The notes: generated by a model not told the origin, from the sequence alone. 64,000 nucleotides of DNA from Roseiarcus sp037446355 (GCA_037446355.1 JBBIIT010000006.1:34003-98002), one strand, 5' to 3'. Positions 25,773 to 34,858 are shown, counted from the stretch's first letter. Numbers and translations are program-made.

Positions 25773-26636
25773 TCAAGCCGCCTTGCGCGCGGCTTCGCCC
25801 ACCGTCTCACGGATCGCTTCGGCGAGCGCCTTGGCTTCCTCGCTGGCGGGGCCGGCGGCGCGGATGAGGCCCATGCGCGTCAGCGGCAGCGGCGGCAGGC
25901 CCTCATCGGGCCCGAGGACGCGCAAACCCTCGGTCAACATTCCCGCCGGCAACACCGTCGCCGCGAGGCCGGCGCGCACCACGGTGCCGATGGCGGTGTA
26001 GTTCTTGGAAACGAACAGGCTACGATAGCCCTCGCGCCGCCCCTCGAGCGCTTCGTCGGCAACTTTGCGCCACACGCAAGCCTGACTGCCGAGCGCGAGG
26101 GGAACCGGCTCGCCCGGCGGAATCTTGAATCGGGTCGAGGCGATCCAGCGCAACGGCTCCTCGCGGATGACCTCGAAGCCCGTCAGTCCCTCGAAATCCG
26201 TCACCAGCGCCAGTTCGAGCGCGCCCGCGTGGATCAGCGCCGCCAGCTCGACGGAATTTTCGCAGACGACGGCAATCTCGACGAGCGGATGGCGGTTGTT
26301 GAAGCGGGTCAGGATGTCGGCAAGAAAAGCCTCCGCGTAATCGTCCGGGATGCCGAGTCGCACCGAACCTTTCAGGCCTTTGCGGGAAAGCGCGGCCATC
26401 GCCCCCGCCTCCGCCTGCATGATGCGGCGGGCGTATTCGATCAGCTGCTCGCCCTCGCTCGTCAGCCGCGCGCCGCGCCCGTGCTTGGCGAAAAGCGCGC
26501 AACCCAGCTGTTCTTCAAGCCGCTTGATGTGCATGGAGACGGCGGATTGGGTTTTGTGGACCCGCTCCGCCGCGCGAGTGAAGGAGCCCGCGTCGACGAT
26601 GGCGAGGAAGGAACGAAGCTGGTCAGTATCGAGCAT
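25773..26636 (-). CDS. LysR-family transcriptional regulator
   Basis: A 287-residue LTTR. The N-terminal HTH is clear (LRSFLAIVDAGSFTRAAERVHKTQSAVSMHIKRLEEQLG), followed by an effector-binding domain. The ATG at 26636 (MLDTDQLRSF) is the normal family start; the frame extends upstream without support. The type resembles LrhA/PecT-like LTTRs. It is divergent from the small protein at 26756 and converges on bkdB, so it could control either its neighbour or itself; the AT-rich 26637-26755 gap contains CGATCAATCG, a small palindrome. Confidence 0.9.
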   Translation of the reverse strand: MLDTDQLRSFLAIVDAGSFTRAAERVHKTQSAVSMHIKRLEEQLGCALFAKHGRGARLTSEGEQLIEYARRIMQAEAGAMAALSRKGLKGSVRLGIPDDYAEAFLADILTRFNNRHPLVEIAVVCENSVELAALIHAGALELALVTDFEGLTGFEVIREEPLRWIASTRFKIPPGEPVPLALGSQACVWRKVADEALEGRREGYRSLFVSKNYTAIGTVVRAGLAATVLPAGMLTEGLRVLGPDEGLPPLPLTRMGLIRAAGPASEEAKALAEAIRETVGEAARKAA

Positions 26637-26755
26637 GGGTATCAATCGTAATTGTGAATGAATATCTCTACAAACATTCGTTGGACCGATCAATCGTTAA
26701 AGCGCATGTTGCCGGGGTCAAAGTGACTTGATCTCGCGGTTTTCAGGAGAAACCC

Positions 26756-27037
26756 ATGTCCGCCCATTCGCCGTTCGCCTCGCAGGCTCCCCTCGCTCAT
26801 GGCGTGGCCGCGCAGCTCCAGCGCGCGTTCGACTGGGCCAAAACGACGCTCGAAACCCGTCGCGTACGCGAACAACTCGCTGAACTCGACGAGCGCGAAT
26901 GGCGCGACGTCGCCGCCGCCCAGCGCGACGCCTTCGAGGGTGACGCCATGGCGGCGGAAGACCCAGCCGAAACGCTCGCGCGTCGGCGCGCGATCCGCGC
27001 GTGGTACGGAACCGCGGGCGGACGGAAAGCCGCTTGA
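26756..27037 (+). CDS. small DUF1127-like protein
   Basis: A 93-residue basic protein. Its middle (TRRVREQLAELDEREWRDVAAAQRDAF) resembles the DUF1127/YjiS motif, in which an Arg-rich helix precedes L-x-x-L-D-x-R-x-L-x-D-I. DUF1127 proteins act in RNA turnover and phosphate/carbon responses in alphaproteobacteria. Here several consensus positions differ, so the assignment is tentative. It is divergent from the LysR gene and may be its target. A strong hairpin lies 40 bases after the stop. Confidence 0.6.
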   Translation: MSAHSPFASQAPLAHGVAAQLQRAFDWAKTTLETRRVREQLAELDEREWRDVAAAQRDAFEGDAMAAEDPAETLARRRAIRAWYGTAGGRKAA

Positions 27038-27077
27038 GTCCAGGGACCGCGCATTTTCGTTCGTGTCGAAAAAGTGC

Positions 27078-27123
27078 TGTGGCGCCGATTAGAACAATCG
27101 GCGTCACACAAGGCTGTCTTTTT
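27078..27123 (+). terminator. 13-bp hairpin before malate synthase, followed by a T-run
   Basis: TGTGGCGCCGATT (27078-27090) pairs with AATCGGCGTCACA (27096-27108), with one G-T pair, around an AGAAC loop. CTTTTT follows after 10 bases. It could end the transcript from the small gene upstream. Since it lies 61 bases before the malate synthase ATG it might also be an operator or leader hairpin. Confidence 0.5.
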
Positions 27124-27169
27124 GGATTAGCTAGTGCGGTCAGGCGCCGTGCGCCTGGGGGAGACCGCC

Positions 27170-28768
27170 ATGACTGCTTCCACATCTGTCGCCGGGGTTG
27201 AGATTCGCGCCGCCGCCGGAGCGCGCGACGCCGAAATCCTCAGCCGCGAGGCGCTCGCCTTTCTCGCCGAGTTGCATCGCCGCTTCAACGCCCGCCGTCT
27301 GGAAGCGCTCGCGCGCCGCGCCGAGCGGCAGAAGGATTTCGACGCCGGGGCGACGCCCGATTTCCTTGTCGAAACCAAGCCTATCCGCGACGGCGACTGG
27401 AAGGTCGCGCCGATCCCGGCCGATCTATTGGACCGCCGGGTCGAGATCACCGGCCCGGTCGATCGCAAAATGATCGTCAATGCGCTGAACTCGGGCGCCA
27501 AGGTGTTCATGGCCGATTTCGAGGATGCCTCCTCGCCGGTCTTCGCCAACATGATCGAGGGCCAGGCGAACCTTAAAGACCTGTGGGCCGGCAAGATCGA
27601 CTTCACCGATCCGGCGAGCGGCAAACGCTACGCGGTCAAATCCGATCCCGCCGCCTTGATGGTGCGCCCGCGCGGGTGGCACCTTAACGAGCGCCATGTG
27701 CTCGTCGATGGCGAGGAGATGTCTGGATCGCTATTCGATTTCGGCCTTTATGTCTTTCACTGCGCCAAGGCGCAGAAGGCGGCGGGCTCTACGCCGGCTT
27801 TCTATTTGCCGAAAATGGAAAGTCACATCGAAGCGCGACTGTGGAACGACGTCTTCGCCTTCGCCGAAGCGACGCTCGGCGAACCCGTCGGCGCCTTCAA
27901 GGCGACGGTGCTGATCGAGACGCTGCCGGCCGCGTTCGAAATGGATGAAATCCTCTTCGAGCTTCGCGACCATATCGTCGGCCTCAATTGCGGGCGCTGG
28001 GATTACATTTTCTCTTTCATCAAGCGGCTCGGTAAGAACCCGGCGTTCCTGACGCCCGATCGCTCGGCGATGACGATGGGCAAAGCGTTTCTCGCCGCCT
28101 ATTCGCTGCGGCTCATCAAGACCTGCCATCGCCGCGGCGCCTTCGCGATGGGCGGCATGGCCGCGCAAATTCCGATCAAAGGCGATCCGGGGGCCAACGA
28201 AGCCGCGTTCGCCAAGGTGCGCGCCGACAAGGAGCGCGAGGCCGGCAATGGCCACGATGGCACCTGGGTCGCGCACCCCGATCTCGTGCCGGTCGCTCGC
28301 GAAGTTTTCGACCGCCTGATGCCCGGCCCTAACCAACTTGATGTCGCGCGCGACGACGTCAGAGTGACAGCGAAGGATCTGCTTGAGGTTCACGCAGGCG
28401 CGCGCACAGAGGAAGGGCTGCGCGAGAACATCCGCGTCGGCGTGCAATATATCGAGGCGTGGTTGCGCGGTCGCGGGGCTGTGCCGCTCTATAATCTTAT
28501 GGAGGATGCGGCCACGGCGGAAATCTCGCGCGCCCAGGTCTGGCAATGGCTGCACCTGAAGGCCAAGCTCGACGACGGGCGCATCGTAACGCCCGATCTG
28601 TTCCGCGCCGCCATGGCGGACGAGATGGAGAAGCTGCGCTTGGTCCTGGGGCCGAAATCCTTCGAGGGCGGCCGTTTCGCGGAGGCGATCCGCCTTTTCA
28701 GCGAGATGTCGCTGAATCCGAAATTCGAGGAGTTCCTGACGCTGCCCGCCTACCGGCTGATCGACTGA
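27170..28768 (+). CDS. aceB: malate synthase A
   Basis: A 532-residue malate synthase joining glyoxylate and acetyl-CoA. It has the A-isoform landmarks KVFMADFEDASSPVFANMIEG, VMVRPRGWHLNE-like LMVRPRGWHLNERHV, FYLPKMESHIEARLWNDVF, VLIETLPAAFEMDEIL, GLNCGRWDYIFSFIK and the C-terminal PLYNLMEDAATAEISRAQVWQW. GGGGGAG precedes the ATG at 27170. No isocitrate lyase is nearby, so glyoxylate may come from that enzyme elsewhere or from C1/C2 metabolism. Confidence 0.96.
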   Translation: MTASTSVAGVEIRAAAGARDAEILSREALAFLAELHRRFNARRLEALARRAERQKDFDAGATPDFLVETKPIRDGDWKVAPIPADLLDRRVEITGPVDRKMIVNALNSGAKVFMADFEDASSPVFANMIEGQANLKDLWAGKIDFTDPASGKRYAVKSDPAALMVRPRGWHLNERHVLVDGEEMSGSLFDFGLYVFHCAKAQKAAGSTPAFYLPKMESHIEARLWNDVFAFAEATLGEPVGAFKATVLIETLPAAFEMDEILFELRDHIVGLNCGRWDYIFSFIKRLGKNPAFLTPDRSAMTMGKAFLAAYSLRLIKTCHRRGAFAMGGMAAQIPIKGDPGANEAAFAKVRADKEREAGNGHDGTWVAHPDLVPVAREVFDRLMPGPNQLDVARDDVRVTAKDLLEVHAGARTEEGLRENIRVGVQYIEAWLRGRGAVPLYNLMEDAATAEISRAQVWQWLHLKAKLDDGRIVTPDLFRAAMADEMEKLRLVLGPKSFEGGRFAEAIRLFSEMSLNPKFEEFLTLPAYRLID

Positions 28769-28777
28769 GGTCGGCTG

Positions 28778-29704
28778 CTACTTCTCGATCACGACCTGCC
28801 GGCATTCGGCCGGCAGTTGCGCCATCGTGACCGGCGGCTTCGGCTTGGCGTTGGGATCGACCTTGGGGTGCAGCGCCTCGTCCGAGAACCACCAGGCGAG
28901 CGACTTGTCGCAGCCGTCGCCCGCGGGCGGCGGGCCTTGCGGCTCGCAGGCCGCATCTCCGTCCGGGCAATGCAGGCGGACGTGGAAATGATAATTGTGC
29001 CCGAACCACGGGCGCACTTTGTTCATCCAGGCTTCGCCGGCGTGTTTTTCGCATAGCGCCTTCTTGATCGCGGCGTTGACGAAAATGAGCGAGACCTGCG
29101 GCTCCTGCGCCGCCGCCTCGATGATTCCAGCCTGGCGTTCGCTCCAATGGCTGCGGTCGACGCTCAGCCAATCGTCCGAGACCATGTTGACCGCCGACAT
29201 TTCCTCGCGCTCGCCCTTGTCGAGGGGGTGGTCGGGCATGGGCGTCAGCCAAATGTCGGCGTCGAGGCCGATTTGATGCGAGGCGTGGCCAGTCAGCATC
29301 GGCCCGCCGCGCGGCTGCGAAATGTCGCCGACCAGTATGCCCGGCCAGATGCCCGCACGCGCCGCCTTGCGCGAGAAGCGCTCGAGAAACGCGATGGTTT
29401 CGGGATGGCCCCAGAAGCGATTGCGCGACAGCCGCATCACGCGCCAGCTTTCGCCGTCGACCGGCAGCGCCTTGGCGCCGGCCAGACATCCGCGCGAATA
29501 AAAGCCGATCGAGCGGGTCTGCGCCTCGCTCGGCGTCATCTCCCGCCCGAACACCTGCTTGGCCGGCAGCTTGGGGTCGGCCGGATTGGCGAGCGGGGGT
29601 AGGGGCGTCGGGTCGAGATTGCCTTTGTCCTGGGCGAAGCTCGGCGTCGAAGCCGCCGCGAGGAAAACAGCGGCCAGGACGATGTTCAGCCTCGGTCTCG
29701 ACAT
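28778..29704 (-). CDS. mepA: penicillin-insensitive murein endopeptidase
   Basis: A 308-residue periplasmic LAS-family metallopeptidase that cuts D-Ala-meso-DAP crosslinks in peptidoglycan. The signal peptide ends STPSFAQ (about residue 25). The metal motifs are GHASHQIGLDADIW and FGHNYHFHVRLHC. Cys residues near 73, 221 and in the C-terminal tail may form disulfides. It converges on aceB with a nine-base gap. Confidence 0.93.
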   Translation of the reverse strand: MSRPRLNIVLAAVFLAAASTPSFAQDKGNLDPTPLPPLANPADPKLPAKQVFGREMTPSEAQTRSIGFYSRGCLAGAKALPVDGESWRVMRLSRNRFWGHPETIAFLERFSRKAARAGIWPGILVGDISQPRGGPMLTGHASHQIGLDADIWLTPMPDHPLDKGEREEMSAVNMVSDDWLSVDRSHWSERQAGIIEAAAQEPQVSLIFVNAAIKKALCEKHAGEAWMNKVRPWFGHNYHFHVRLHCPDGDAACEPQGPPPAGDGCDKSLAWWFSDEALHPKVDPNAKPKPPVTMAQLPAECRQVVIEK

Positions 29705-29755
29705 CGCGTTCTCCTACGCTGGACCAGATCATCGGCGTCCGCAATGAATGGGGCG

Positions 29756-30535
29756 TTACCTACGTTTGCGGCGCGCCGCGACCACGAACAGCCGGGGGAA
29801 CGCCAGCAGCACCCCGCCCCAGGCGCGACGCGGATAGGCTCTCGCGATCGCCTCGCCATAAAGCGCCAGGAAATGCTCGCGCTCCGCGGTCGTTAATGGG
29901 GCCAGGAAGGGACGCAGCCCCGCGCCTTGAACCCAGGCGACGATCTCCTCGGGGCCGGCAAGGCGATGAACGTAGGTCGTGCGCCAGATGTCCACGGCCG
30001 CGCAATAGGGCGCGAGCGCTTCGTCATATTCGGCGAAGGCGCCGATATGCGCGCGCCCCGCCCCGGCGTTCGCGAGCTTTTGACGGAACGGGGTCGTCGC
30101 TGCGATCTCGCGCATGAGGGCGTGCGTCGGCTCGTCTTCGTTGTCGGGCATCTGCGCGGCGAGCACGCCGCCGTCGGGGAGGTCGTCGGCCCAGTTCGCC
30201 ATCAGGGCGACATGGTTCGGAATCCAGTGCAAGACGGCGTTGGCGAAAACCAGATCGCGACTGGGGTCGCGCCATTTCACCGCATCGCCCTGTTCGAAGC
30301 GCAGCGCAGGTAAGCGCTTGCGCGCGGCGGCGAGCATTTCTACCGAAGAATCGACGCCAAGGATCTCCGCGGCGGGGAATCGTTCCGCGACGATTTGTGT
30401 GGAGCCGCCGGCGCCGCAGCCGATATCTACGACACGAAACGGCTCTCGAAGACCCGCGCGCGCCAATAGTTCGACGGCTGGACGGCTTCGCTCCGCCTCA
30501 AAGCGGCCATAAAGTTTCGGATCCCAGTTTCCCAT
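29756..30535 (-). CDS. tam: trans-aconitate 2-methyltransferase-like protein
   Basis: A 259-residue class I SAM methyltransferase. It starts MGNWDPKLYGRFEAERSRPA, the typical Tam N-terminus, with the SAM motif VVDIGCGAGGSTQIVAERFP, LGVDSSVEML, DLVFANAVLHWIPNH and MPDNEDEPTHALMRE. Tam methylates trans-aconitate, an inhibitory side-product of the TCA cycle. The ATG at 30535 matches the family start; the frame runs further upstream without support. Substrate assignment rests on family resemblance. Confidence 0.85.
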   Translation of the reverse strand: MGNWDPKLYGRFEAERSRPAVELLARAGLREPFRVVDIGCGAGGSTQIVAERFPAAEILGVDSSVEMLAAARKRLPALRFEQGDAVKWRDPSRDLVFANAVLHWIPNHVALMANWADDLPDGGVLAAQMPDNEDEPTHALMREIAATTPFRQKLANAGAGRAHIGAFAEYDEALAPYCAAVDIWRTTYVHRLAGPEEIVAWVQGAGLRPFLAPLTTAEREHFLALYGEAIARAYPRRAWGGVLLAFPRLFVVAARRKRR

Positions 30536-31119
30536 TCGCTTTCTCTCGCGAAACATATTTATGCGTCGCGACAAAATTGCAACAGCATTACGACGCCGTC
30601 CCGCGAATGGCGATAGGCACAAAAAACCGTTAAATTCTATTGGCTTGCGCGCAAAGCGTCGGCGCTTCGATTTCCAACGCGGTCGTTCGCTTTCCCGACA
30701 AGAAGCTGGGGACGGCGATCATCGCCGGATCGCGATCTCACAAGCGCGCCGAACTTCCGCCATGAATCAAACTCTTGTCGCGGATTCGTTTACGCAGCGC
30801 CGAGCGAGGCGCCAGTGCGGCGGCGACATAGCGGCGCATGCGACCCGAAAGCGTTTGATCCCTCTGTCGCGCCGTGCGATAAAGATTTCGGCATCGCGCG
30901 GGGCGCAGCGGGGCGCAGAAATAGCTTTGAACTTACGGTCAAGCGCTTTTTTGCGTTTAATTGCGCGCGGGGGGATAGAACAATGATTTTCGACGCTAAG
31001 CTAAGAGCGGTTGATGTCGCCGAGCATCGACTTTGCTACGGATACTATATTAATTAACATCTAGAGCTCCAAAAAATCTAATCCATTCAACCTCAGGGTA
31101 ACTTGGGGAGGGAGCAATT
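30536..31119. other. 584-base intergenic region upstream of the rhodanese-dnaA genes
   Basis: No convincing gene. A 74-codon frame from an ATG near 30762 lacks a Shine-Dalgarno and any recognisable feature. A 10-base tandem (GGGGCGCAGC then GGGGCGCAGA) lies near 30899-30918. The last 90 bases are markedly AT-rich (ACTATATTAATTAACATC), then a GGGGAGGGAG Shine-Dalgarno precedes the rhodanese ATG. I found no consensus DnaA box (TTATCCACA) here, so I do not call an origin. It probably holds the promoter for 31120 onward. Confidence 0.5.
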
Positions 31120-31566
31120 ATGTCTTTTCTAGGCACGCCATCTTATGCCGGGGATTTATCCGTCGAGGACGCCTACGCGATGTTGAAGCGCGACCCGCTC
31201 GCCATGCTCATCGACGTGCGCACCGAGCCGGAATGGCTGTATGTCGGCGTGCCCGACGTCTCGTCGCTGGGGAAGCGGACCGTATTCGAGCAGTGGCAGA
31301 TCTATCCGTCGATGCGGGTGGCGGAAAAATTCGTGGAAACCCTGTCGCCAGAATTACGCCAACTCGGCGCCGAGCCTGGCTCGCCGCTCGTGTTCATTTG
31401 CCGCTCGGGGGTGCGCTCGCGCCATGCGGCGATTGCGATGACCAAAGCGGGTTGGAAGCTTTGTTACAATATCGCTGATGGTTTCGAAGGTCAGCTCGAC
31501 GATAAACAGCGACGCGGCGCCTCGGGCGGCTGGAGGGCAAGCGGCTTGCCTTGGACCCAGAGCTGA
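31120..31566 (+). CDS. rhodanese-like domain protein
   Basis: A 148-residue single-domain rhodanese. It has LIDVRTEPEWLYVGVPDVS and the active-site loop ICRSGVRSRHAA with Cys94 as persulfide carrier. No signal peptide is evident, so it is cytoplasmic. It may transfer sulfur to thiophilic acceptors such as cyanide, thiolated tRNA or Fe-S assembly partners; none is specified. It is preceded by a strong GGGGAGGGAG and is 97 bases before dnaA. Confidence 0.88.
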   Translation: MSFLGTPSYAGDLSVEDAYAMLKRDPLAMLIDVRTEPEWLYVGVPDVSSLGKRTVFEQWQIYPSMRVAEKFVETLSPELRQLGAEPGSPLVFICRSGVRSRHAAIAMTKAGWKLCYNIADGFEGQLDDKQRRGASGGWRASGLPWTQS

Positions 31567-31663
31567 AGCCCGCCGACCGCTTCCGAACCGATCCTTTACC
31601 TTCATTTCATTTCACGCTGGGGCGCGCTGCGGCGCTTGGCGTCCAATTGCGGGTTGAATCGCT

Positions 31664-33115
31664 ATGTCGTCGATTGAAGAAAGCTGGAAACGAAGTTGCG
31701 TTCGCTTGCGCGCCGAACTTGGCGAGGATGTGTTCACCAGCTGGTTCGGCAGCCTGCAACTGGAATCGATCGCCGCGGGGCGCGCCTGCTTTTCCGTATC
31801 GACGCGTTTCTTGAAGAGCTGGATCGAATCGCATTATCAGGAACGCATCGTAACCGCGCTGAACGCCGAGGTTGGCGGCGTCGTTGCGATGCAGATCGCC
31901 GTGCGCACGGCGAACCACGCGGTCAGCGCCCGCTCCGCCAAACCTGATGCGAATGTGCGCAGCGCGCCGAATGAGGATCGCGAGTCCTTCGTCGCCAAGA
32001 CGCCGAACGGCCTTGAGGCGCCGTCGCGTCGCGGGCCGCCGAAAGGCGAATCGAGAGGCCAGTTCGACGCGCTCGCGGGCTCGCCGCTCGACCGACGTCT
32101 CACATTCGCCAGCTTCCTCGTCGGGCGCGCGAACCAATTGGCGTTTCGCGCCGCCGAACGCGTCGCGGCCACGCGCGTCGGCGAACCGCCGGCATATAGT
32201 CCGCTCTATATTCACTCCTCGGTTGGCCTCGGCAAGACGCATCTGTTGCAGGCGATCGCGCACGCCGCCTTGGCGCAGGGCCGCTCGGTCGTCTATTTGA
32301 CCGCCGAAAAATTCATGTATGGATTCGTCGCCGCGCTGCAGGCGCAAACGGCGATCGCCTTCAAGGAAGCGCTGCGCGACATCGACCTGCTGATTTTCGA
32401 CGACGCGCAATTCTTGCAAGGCAAGGTGATCCAGGCCGAGTTCGGCCATGCCTTGAATGCGCTGGTGGACGCGGGACGGCAGGTCGTGGTCGCCGCCGAC
32501 CGTCCTCCGGGCGATCTGGAATCGCTCGACGAGCGCGTGCGCTCGCGTCTGGCCGGCGGGCTTTGTGTTGAGATGGCCATGCTGGACGAACCGCTGCGCA
32601 TAAAAATTCTGGAAGCGCGCATCGCTTGCGCGCGGCATCAGCATCCCCAGTTCGAGGTTTCGCCGCAGGTGCTCGCGTTCGTCGCCAAGTCGATCACGTC
32701 GAATGGTCGAGATCTCGAAGGCGCGGTCAATCGGTTGGTCGCCCATTCCGCGGTCGGCGGCCCGCCGCTGACAGTCGAAGCGGCGGAGGTCGCGATCCGC
32801 GATCTCATTCGCACGCGCGAGTCGAAGCGCGTGAAAATCGAGGACATTCAGAAGCTGGTCGCCACTCATTACAGCGTCTCGCGCGCGGACATCCTTTCGT
32901 CACGAAGAACCGCGACGGTGGTCAAACCGCGCCAGGTGGCGATGTTTCTGGCCAAGCAGCTCACGTTGCGCTCGCTGCCGGAAATCGGCCGGCGCTTCGG
33001 CGGCCGCGACCACACGACCGTGTTGCATGCGGTGCGCAAGATCGAGGGTCTTTGCGCCAGCAACCCGTCGCTACGCGAGGAACTCGAATTGCTCAAGCGT
33101 ATGTTGCAGGAGTGA
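31664..33115 (+). CDS. dnaA: chromosomal replication initiator DnaA
   Basis: A 483-residue full-length DnaA. Domain I (residues 1-75, EDVFTSWFGSLQLES) and a linker are followed by the AAA+ core: RLTFASFLVGRANQLAFRAA, P-loop IHSSVGLGKTHLLQAIA (185-192), Walker B LLIFDDAQFLQGK, and the arginine-bearing RSRLAGGLCVEM. Domain IV ends with the DNA-box recognition signature GRDHTTVLHAVRKIE. The P-loop begins Ser-Ser rather than Gly-Gly, which I believe is common in this order. Its neighbours (rhodanese, DUF952, pyrD) are not the usual dnaN/recF. Confidence 0.95.
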   Translation: MSSIEESWKRSCVRLRAELGEDVFTSWFGSLQLESIAAGRACFSVSTRFLKSWIESHYQERIVTALNAEVGGVVAMQIAVRTANHAVSARSAKPDANVRSAPNEDRESFVAKTPNGLEAPSRRGPPKGESRGQFDALAGSPLDRRLTFASFLVGRANQLAFRAAERVAATRVGEPPAYSPLYIHSSVGLGKTHLLQAIAHAALAQGRSVVYLTAEKFMYGFVAALQAQTAIAFKEALRDIDLLIFDDAQFLQGKVIQAEFGHALNALVDAGRQVVVAADRPPGDLESLDERVRSRLAGGLCVEMAMLDEPLRIKILEARIACARHQHPQFEVSPQVLAFVAKSITSNGRDLEGAVNRLVAHSAVGGPPLTVEAAEVAIRDLIRTRESKRVKIEDIQKLVATHYSVSRADILSSRRTATVVKPRQVAMFLAKQLTLRSLPEIGRRFGGRDHTTVLHAVRKIEGLCASNPSLREELELLKRMLQE

Positions 33116-33126
33116 CGAGTTAGGCG

Positions 33127-33471
33127 ATGGCGCTCATCTTCAAGATCGTGGGCGACGCCGAGTGGCGCGCGGCCGAGGCCGCGGGCGTGTTTGCAGGTTC
33201 GGGCGTCGATTTCGCCGACGGCTATATTCATTTCTCGACGGCCATTCAGGCCCCGGAAACCGCCGCCAAATGGTTCGCCGGGCGAGAGGATCTGACCCTG
33301 GTCGCCGTCGAAGCCGAGCGGCTTGGCGCCGATCTTCGCTGGGAGCCCTCGCGCGGCGGCGCGCTGTTTGCCCATCTCTACGCCAAGTTGCCGATGTCGG
33401 CAGTCGTCTGGTCGCGAGCGTTGCCGCTCGGCGCCGATGGTCGCCATACGTTCGGAAGTCTCGCTTCGTGA
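33127..33471 (+). CDS. DUF952 family protein
   Basis: A 114-residue protein of the DUF952 family: IFKIVGDAEWRAAEAAGVFAG, DFADGYIHFSTAIQAPETAA and RGGALFAHLYAKLPMSAVVW are the conserved blocks. Function is unknown; the fold is thought to be related to glutathione- or ADP-ribosyl-type binding modules. It starts 12 bases after dnaA and its stop overlaps the pyrD GTG, a linkage with pyrD often seen in alphaproteobacteria. Confidence 0.87.
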   Translation: MALIFKIVGDAEWRAAEAAGVFAGSGVDFADGYIHFSTAIQAPETAAKWFAGREDLTLVAVEAERLGADLRWEPSRGGALFAHLYAKLPMSAVVWSRALPLGADGRHTFGSLAS

Positions 33472-34544
33472 TCGGCGCGTTCGGCGCCCTCGTGCAGCCC
33501 TGGCTGCGCCTGCTGCCGCCGGAAGTCGCGCATCGCGCGGCGATCTTCGGTCTTGGCTGCGCGCCAAACGTCGCCCCCAAGGCGCGCGATCCGCGCCTCG
33601 GCGTCGAGGCGTTCGGGTTGCATTTTCCCAATCCGCTCGGCCTCGCCGCCGGGTTCGACAAGAGCGCCGAGGCGCCGGGCGGCCTGCTCGCGCTCGGCTT
33701 CGGCTTCGTCGAGGTCGGCACGCTGACGCCGCGCCCGCAAGCGGGAAATCCGAAGCCGCGTCTGTTTCGCCTCGACGCCGACGCGGCGATCATCAACCGC
33801 ATGGGCTTCAACAACGACGGCTACGAAGCCGCGCGGCGGCGGTTGTCGTCGTTCAGATCCCTTGGAATTCTGGGCGTCAACGTCGGTCCCAACAAGGACG
33901 CGGCCGACCGCGTCGCCGACTACGTGCTCGGCTTGAAAACCTTCGCGCCCTTCGCGAATTATCTGACGATCAATATTTCCTCGCCCAACACCGCGGGCCT
34001 GCGCGACTTGCAGCGCGCGGACGCGCTCGACGATCTCGTCGCTCGGGTGCTCGAGGCCCGTGACGCGACCGCGCCGCGCCGGCCCGTGCTCGTCAAGATC
34101 GCGCCCGATCTCGATTTGCGGGGCCTCGACGACATCGTCGCCGTCGTGATGAAGCGCGGCGCCGACGGCCTTATCATTTCCAACACCACGCTTGCGCGAC
34201 CCCCGACGCTGCGGGACCCGCAGGCGCGCGAATCCGGCGGTTTGTCGGGGCGCCCGCTATTTGCGGCTTCGACGCGGCTGCTCGCGCGCGCCTATCTGAG
34301 ATGCGAGGGCGCTTTGCCCTTGATCGGTTGCGGCGGCGTTGAGGACGCGGAGACGGCGCTCGCCAAGATCGAAGCCGGCGCGACGCTCGTTCAGATCTAT
34401 TCCGGGTTCGTGTTTCGCGGCAGCGGCGCGATCGACCAGATTCTCGATGGGTTGCTGAAGGCGCTCGTCGCCCGCGGCGCGGCCGGCATCGGCGCGCTTG
34501 TCGGCGTCAAGGCGAGAGAGTTCGCGGCGATGAGCGCGAATTGA
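33468..34544 (+). CDS. pyrD: dihydroorotate dehydrogenase, quinone-dependent class 2
   Basis: A 358-residue membrane-associated flavoenzyme oxidising dihydroorotate to orotate in pyrimidine synthesis. Family blocks are NPLGLAAGFDKSAEAPGGLLALGFGFVEVGTLTPRPQ, NRMGFNNDGYEA, NYLTINISSPNTAGLRDLQ (catalytic Ser), LVKIAPDLD, LIISNTTL and ALPLIGCGGVEDAETALAKIEAGATLVQIYSGF. The N-terminal helix and serine base place it in class 2, which uses ubiquinone. Start is GTG at 33468 overlapping the DUF952 stop. Confidence 0.95.
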   Translation: MIGAFGALVQPWLRLLPPEVAHRAAIFGLGCAPNVAPKARDPRLGVEAFGLHFPNPLGLAAGFDKSAEAPGGLLALGFGFVEVGTLTPRPQAGNPKPRLFRLDADAAIINRMGFNNDGYEAARRRLSSFRSLGILGVNVGPNKDAADRVADYVLGLKTFAPFANYLTINISSPNTAGLRDLQRADALDDLVARVLEARDATAPRRPVLVKIAPDLDLRGLDDIVAVVMKRGADGLIISNTTLARPPTLRDPQARESGGLSGRPLFAASTRLLARAYLRCEGALPLIGCGGVEDAETALAKIEAGATLVQIYSGFVFRGSGAIDQILDGLLKALVARGAAGIGALVGVKAREFAAMSAN

Positions 34545-34548
34545 GCGC

Positions 34549-34800
34549 TCATTCGAACGAATAGGCGCCTTCGTCCAGATCACTGCCAGGTTCGGGCTGC
34601 ATCTCTGGACGCGCCTCCAGCATCGCCAGCGCGATTTGCATCGCTTTGTTGGCGGCCTGCATCTTCATCGCCACCGGCTCAATGTCGCGAAATCCCATGC
34701 CGCCGCGCCGCGCCCCGCTACGCTGCGCGAAATCGGCGGACGCATACTCAAGCTCAATCAACGCCAGTTCGAGATGCTCGATCACTTCTGCGCGTTTCAT
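34549..34800 (-). CDS. small hypothetical protein
   Basis: An 83-residue, predominantly helical protein starting MKRAEVIEHLELALIELEYASADFAQRSG and ending in an acidic tail (DLDEGAYSFE). No family recognised, no membrane segment or signal. It converges on pyrD with a four-base gap. The codon use and helical pattern look coding; otherwise nothing can be said. Confidence 0.6.
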   Translation of the reverse strand: MKRAEVIEHLELALIELEYASADFAQRSGARRGGMGFRDIEPVAMKMQAANKAMQIALAMLEARPEMQPEPGSDLDEGAYSFE

Positions 34801-34858
34801 CGAATCGCTCTCCCCGACGCAAGGTTAGCGCGGTTCTCCAGGGGGAGATATGCGCCCT

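Noticed and set aside
30762..30986. Possible 74-residue gene upstream of the rhodanese
   Set aside because: No Shine-Dalgarno, no recognisable domain, Arg-rich composition like noncoding GC-rich DNA.
31020..31119. Possible replication origin next to dnaA
   Set aside because: AT-rich but no consensus DnaA boxes seen by eye, and origins in this order usually sit near hemE.
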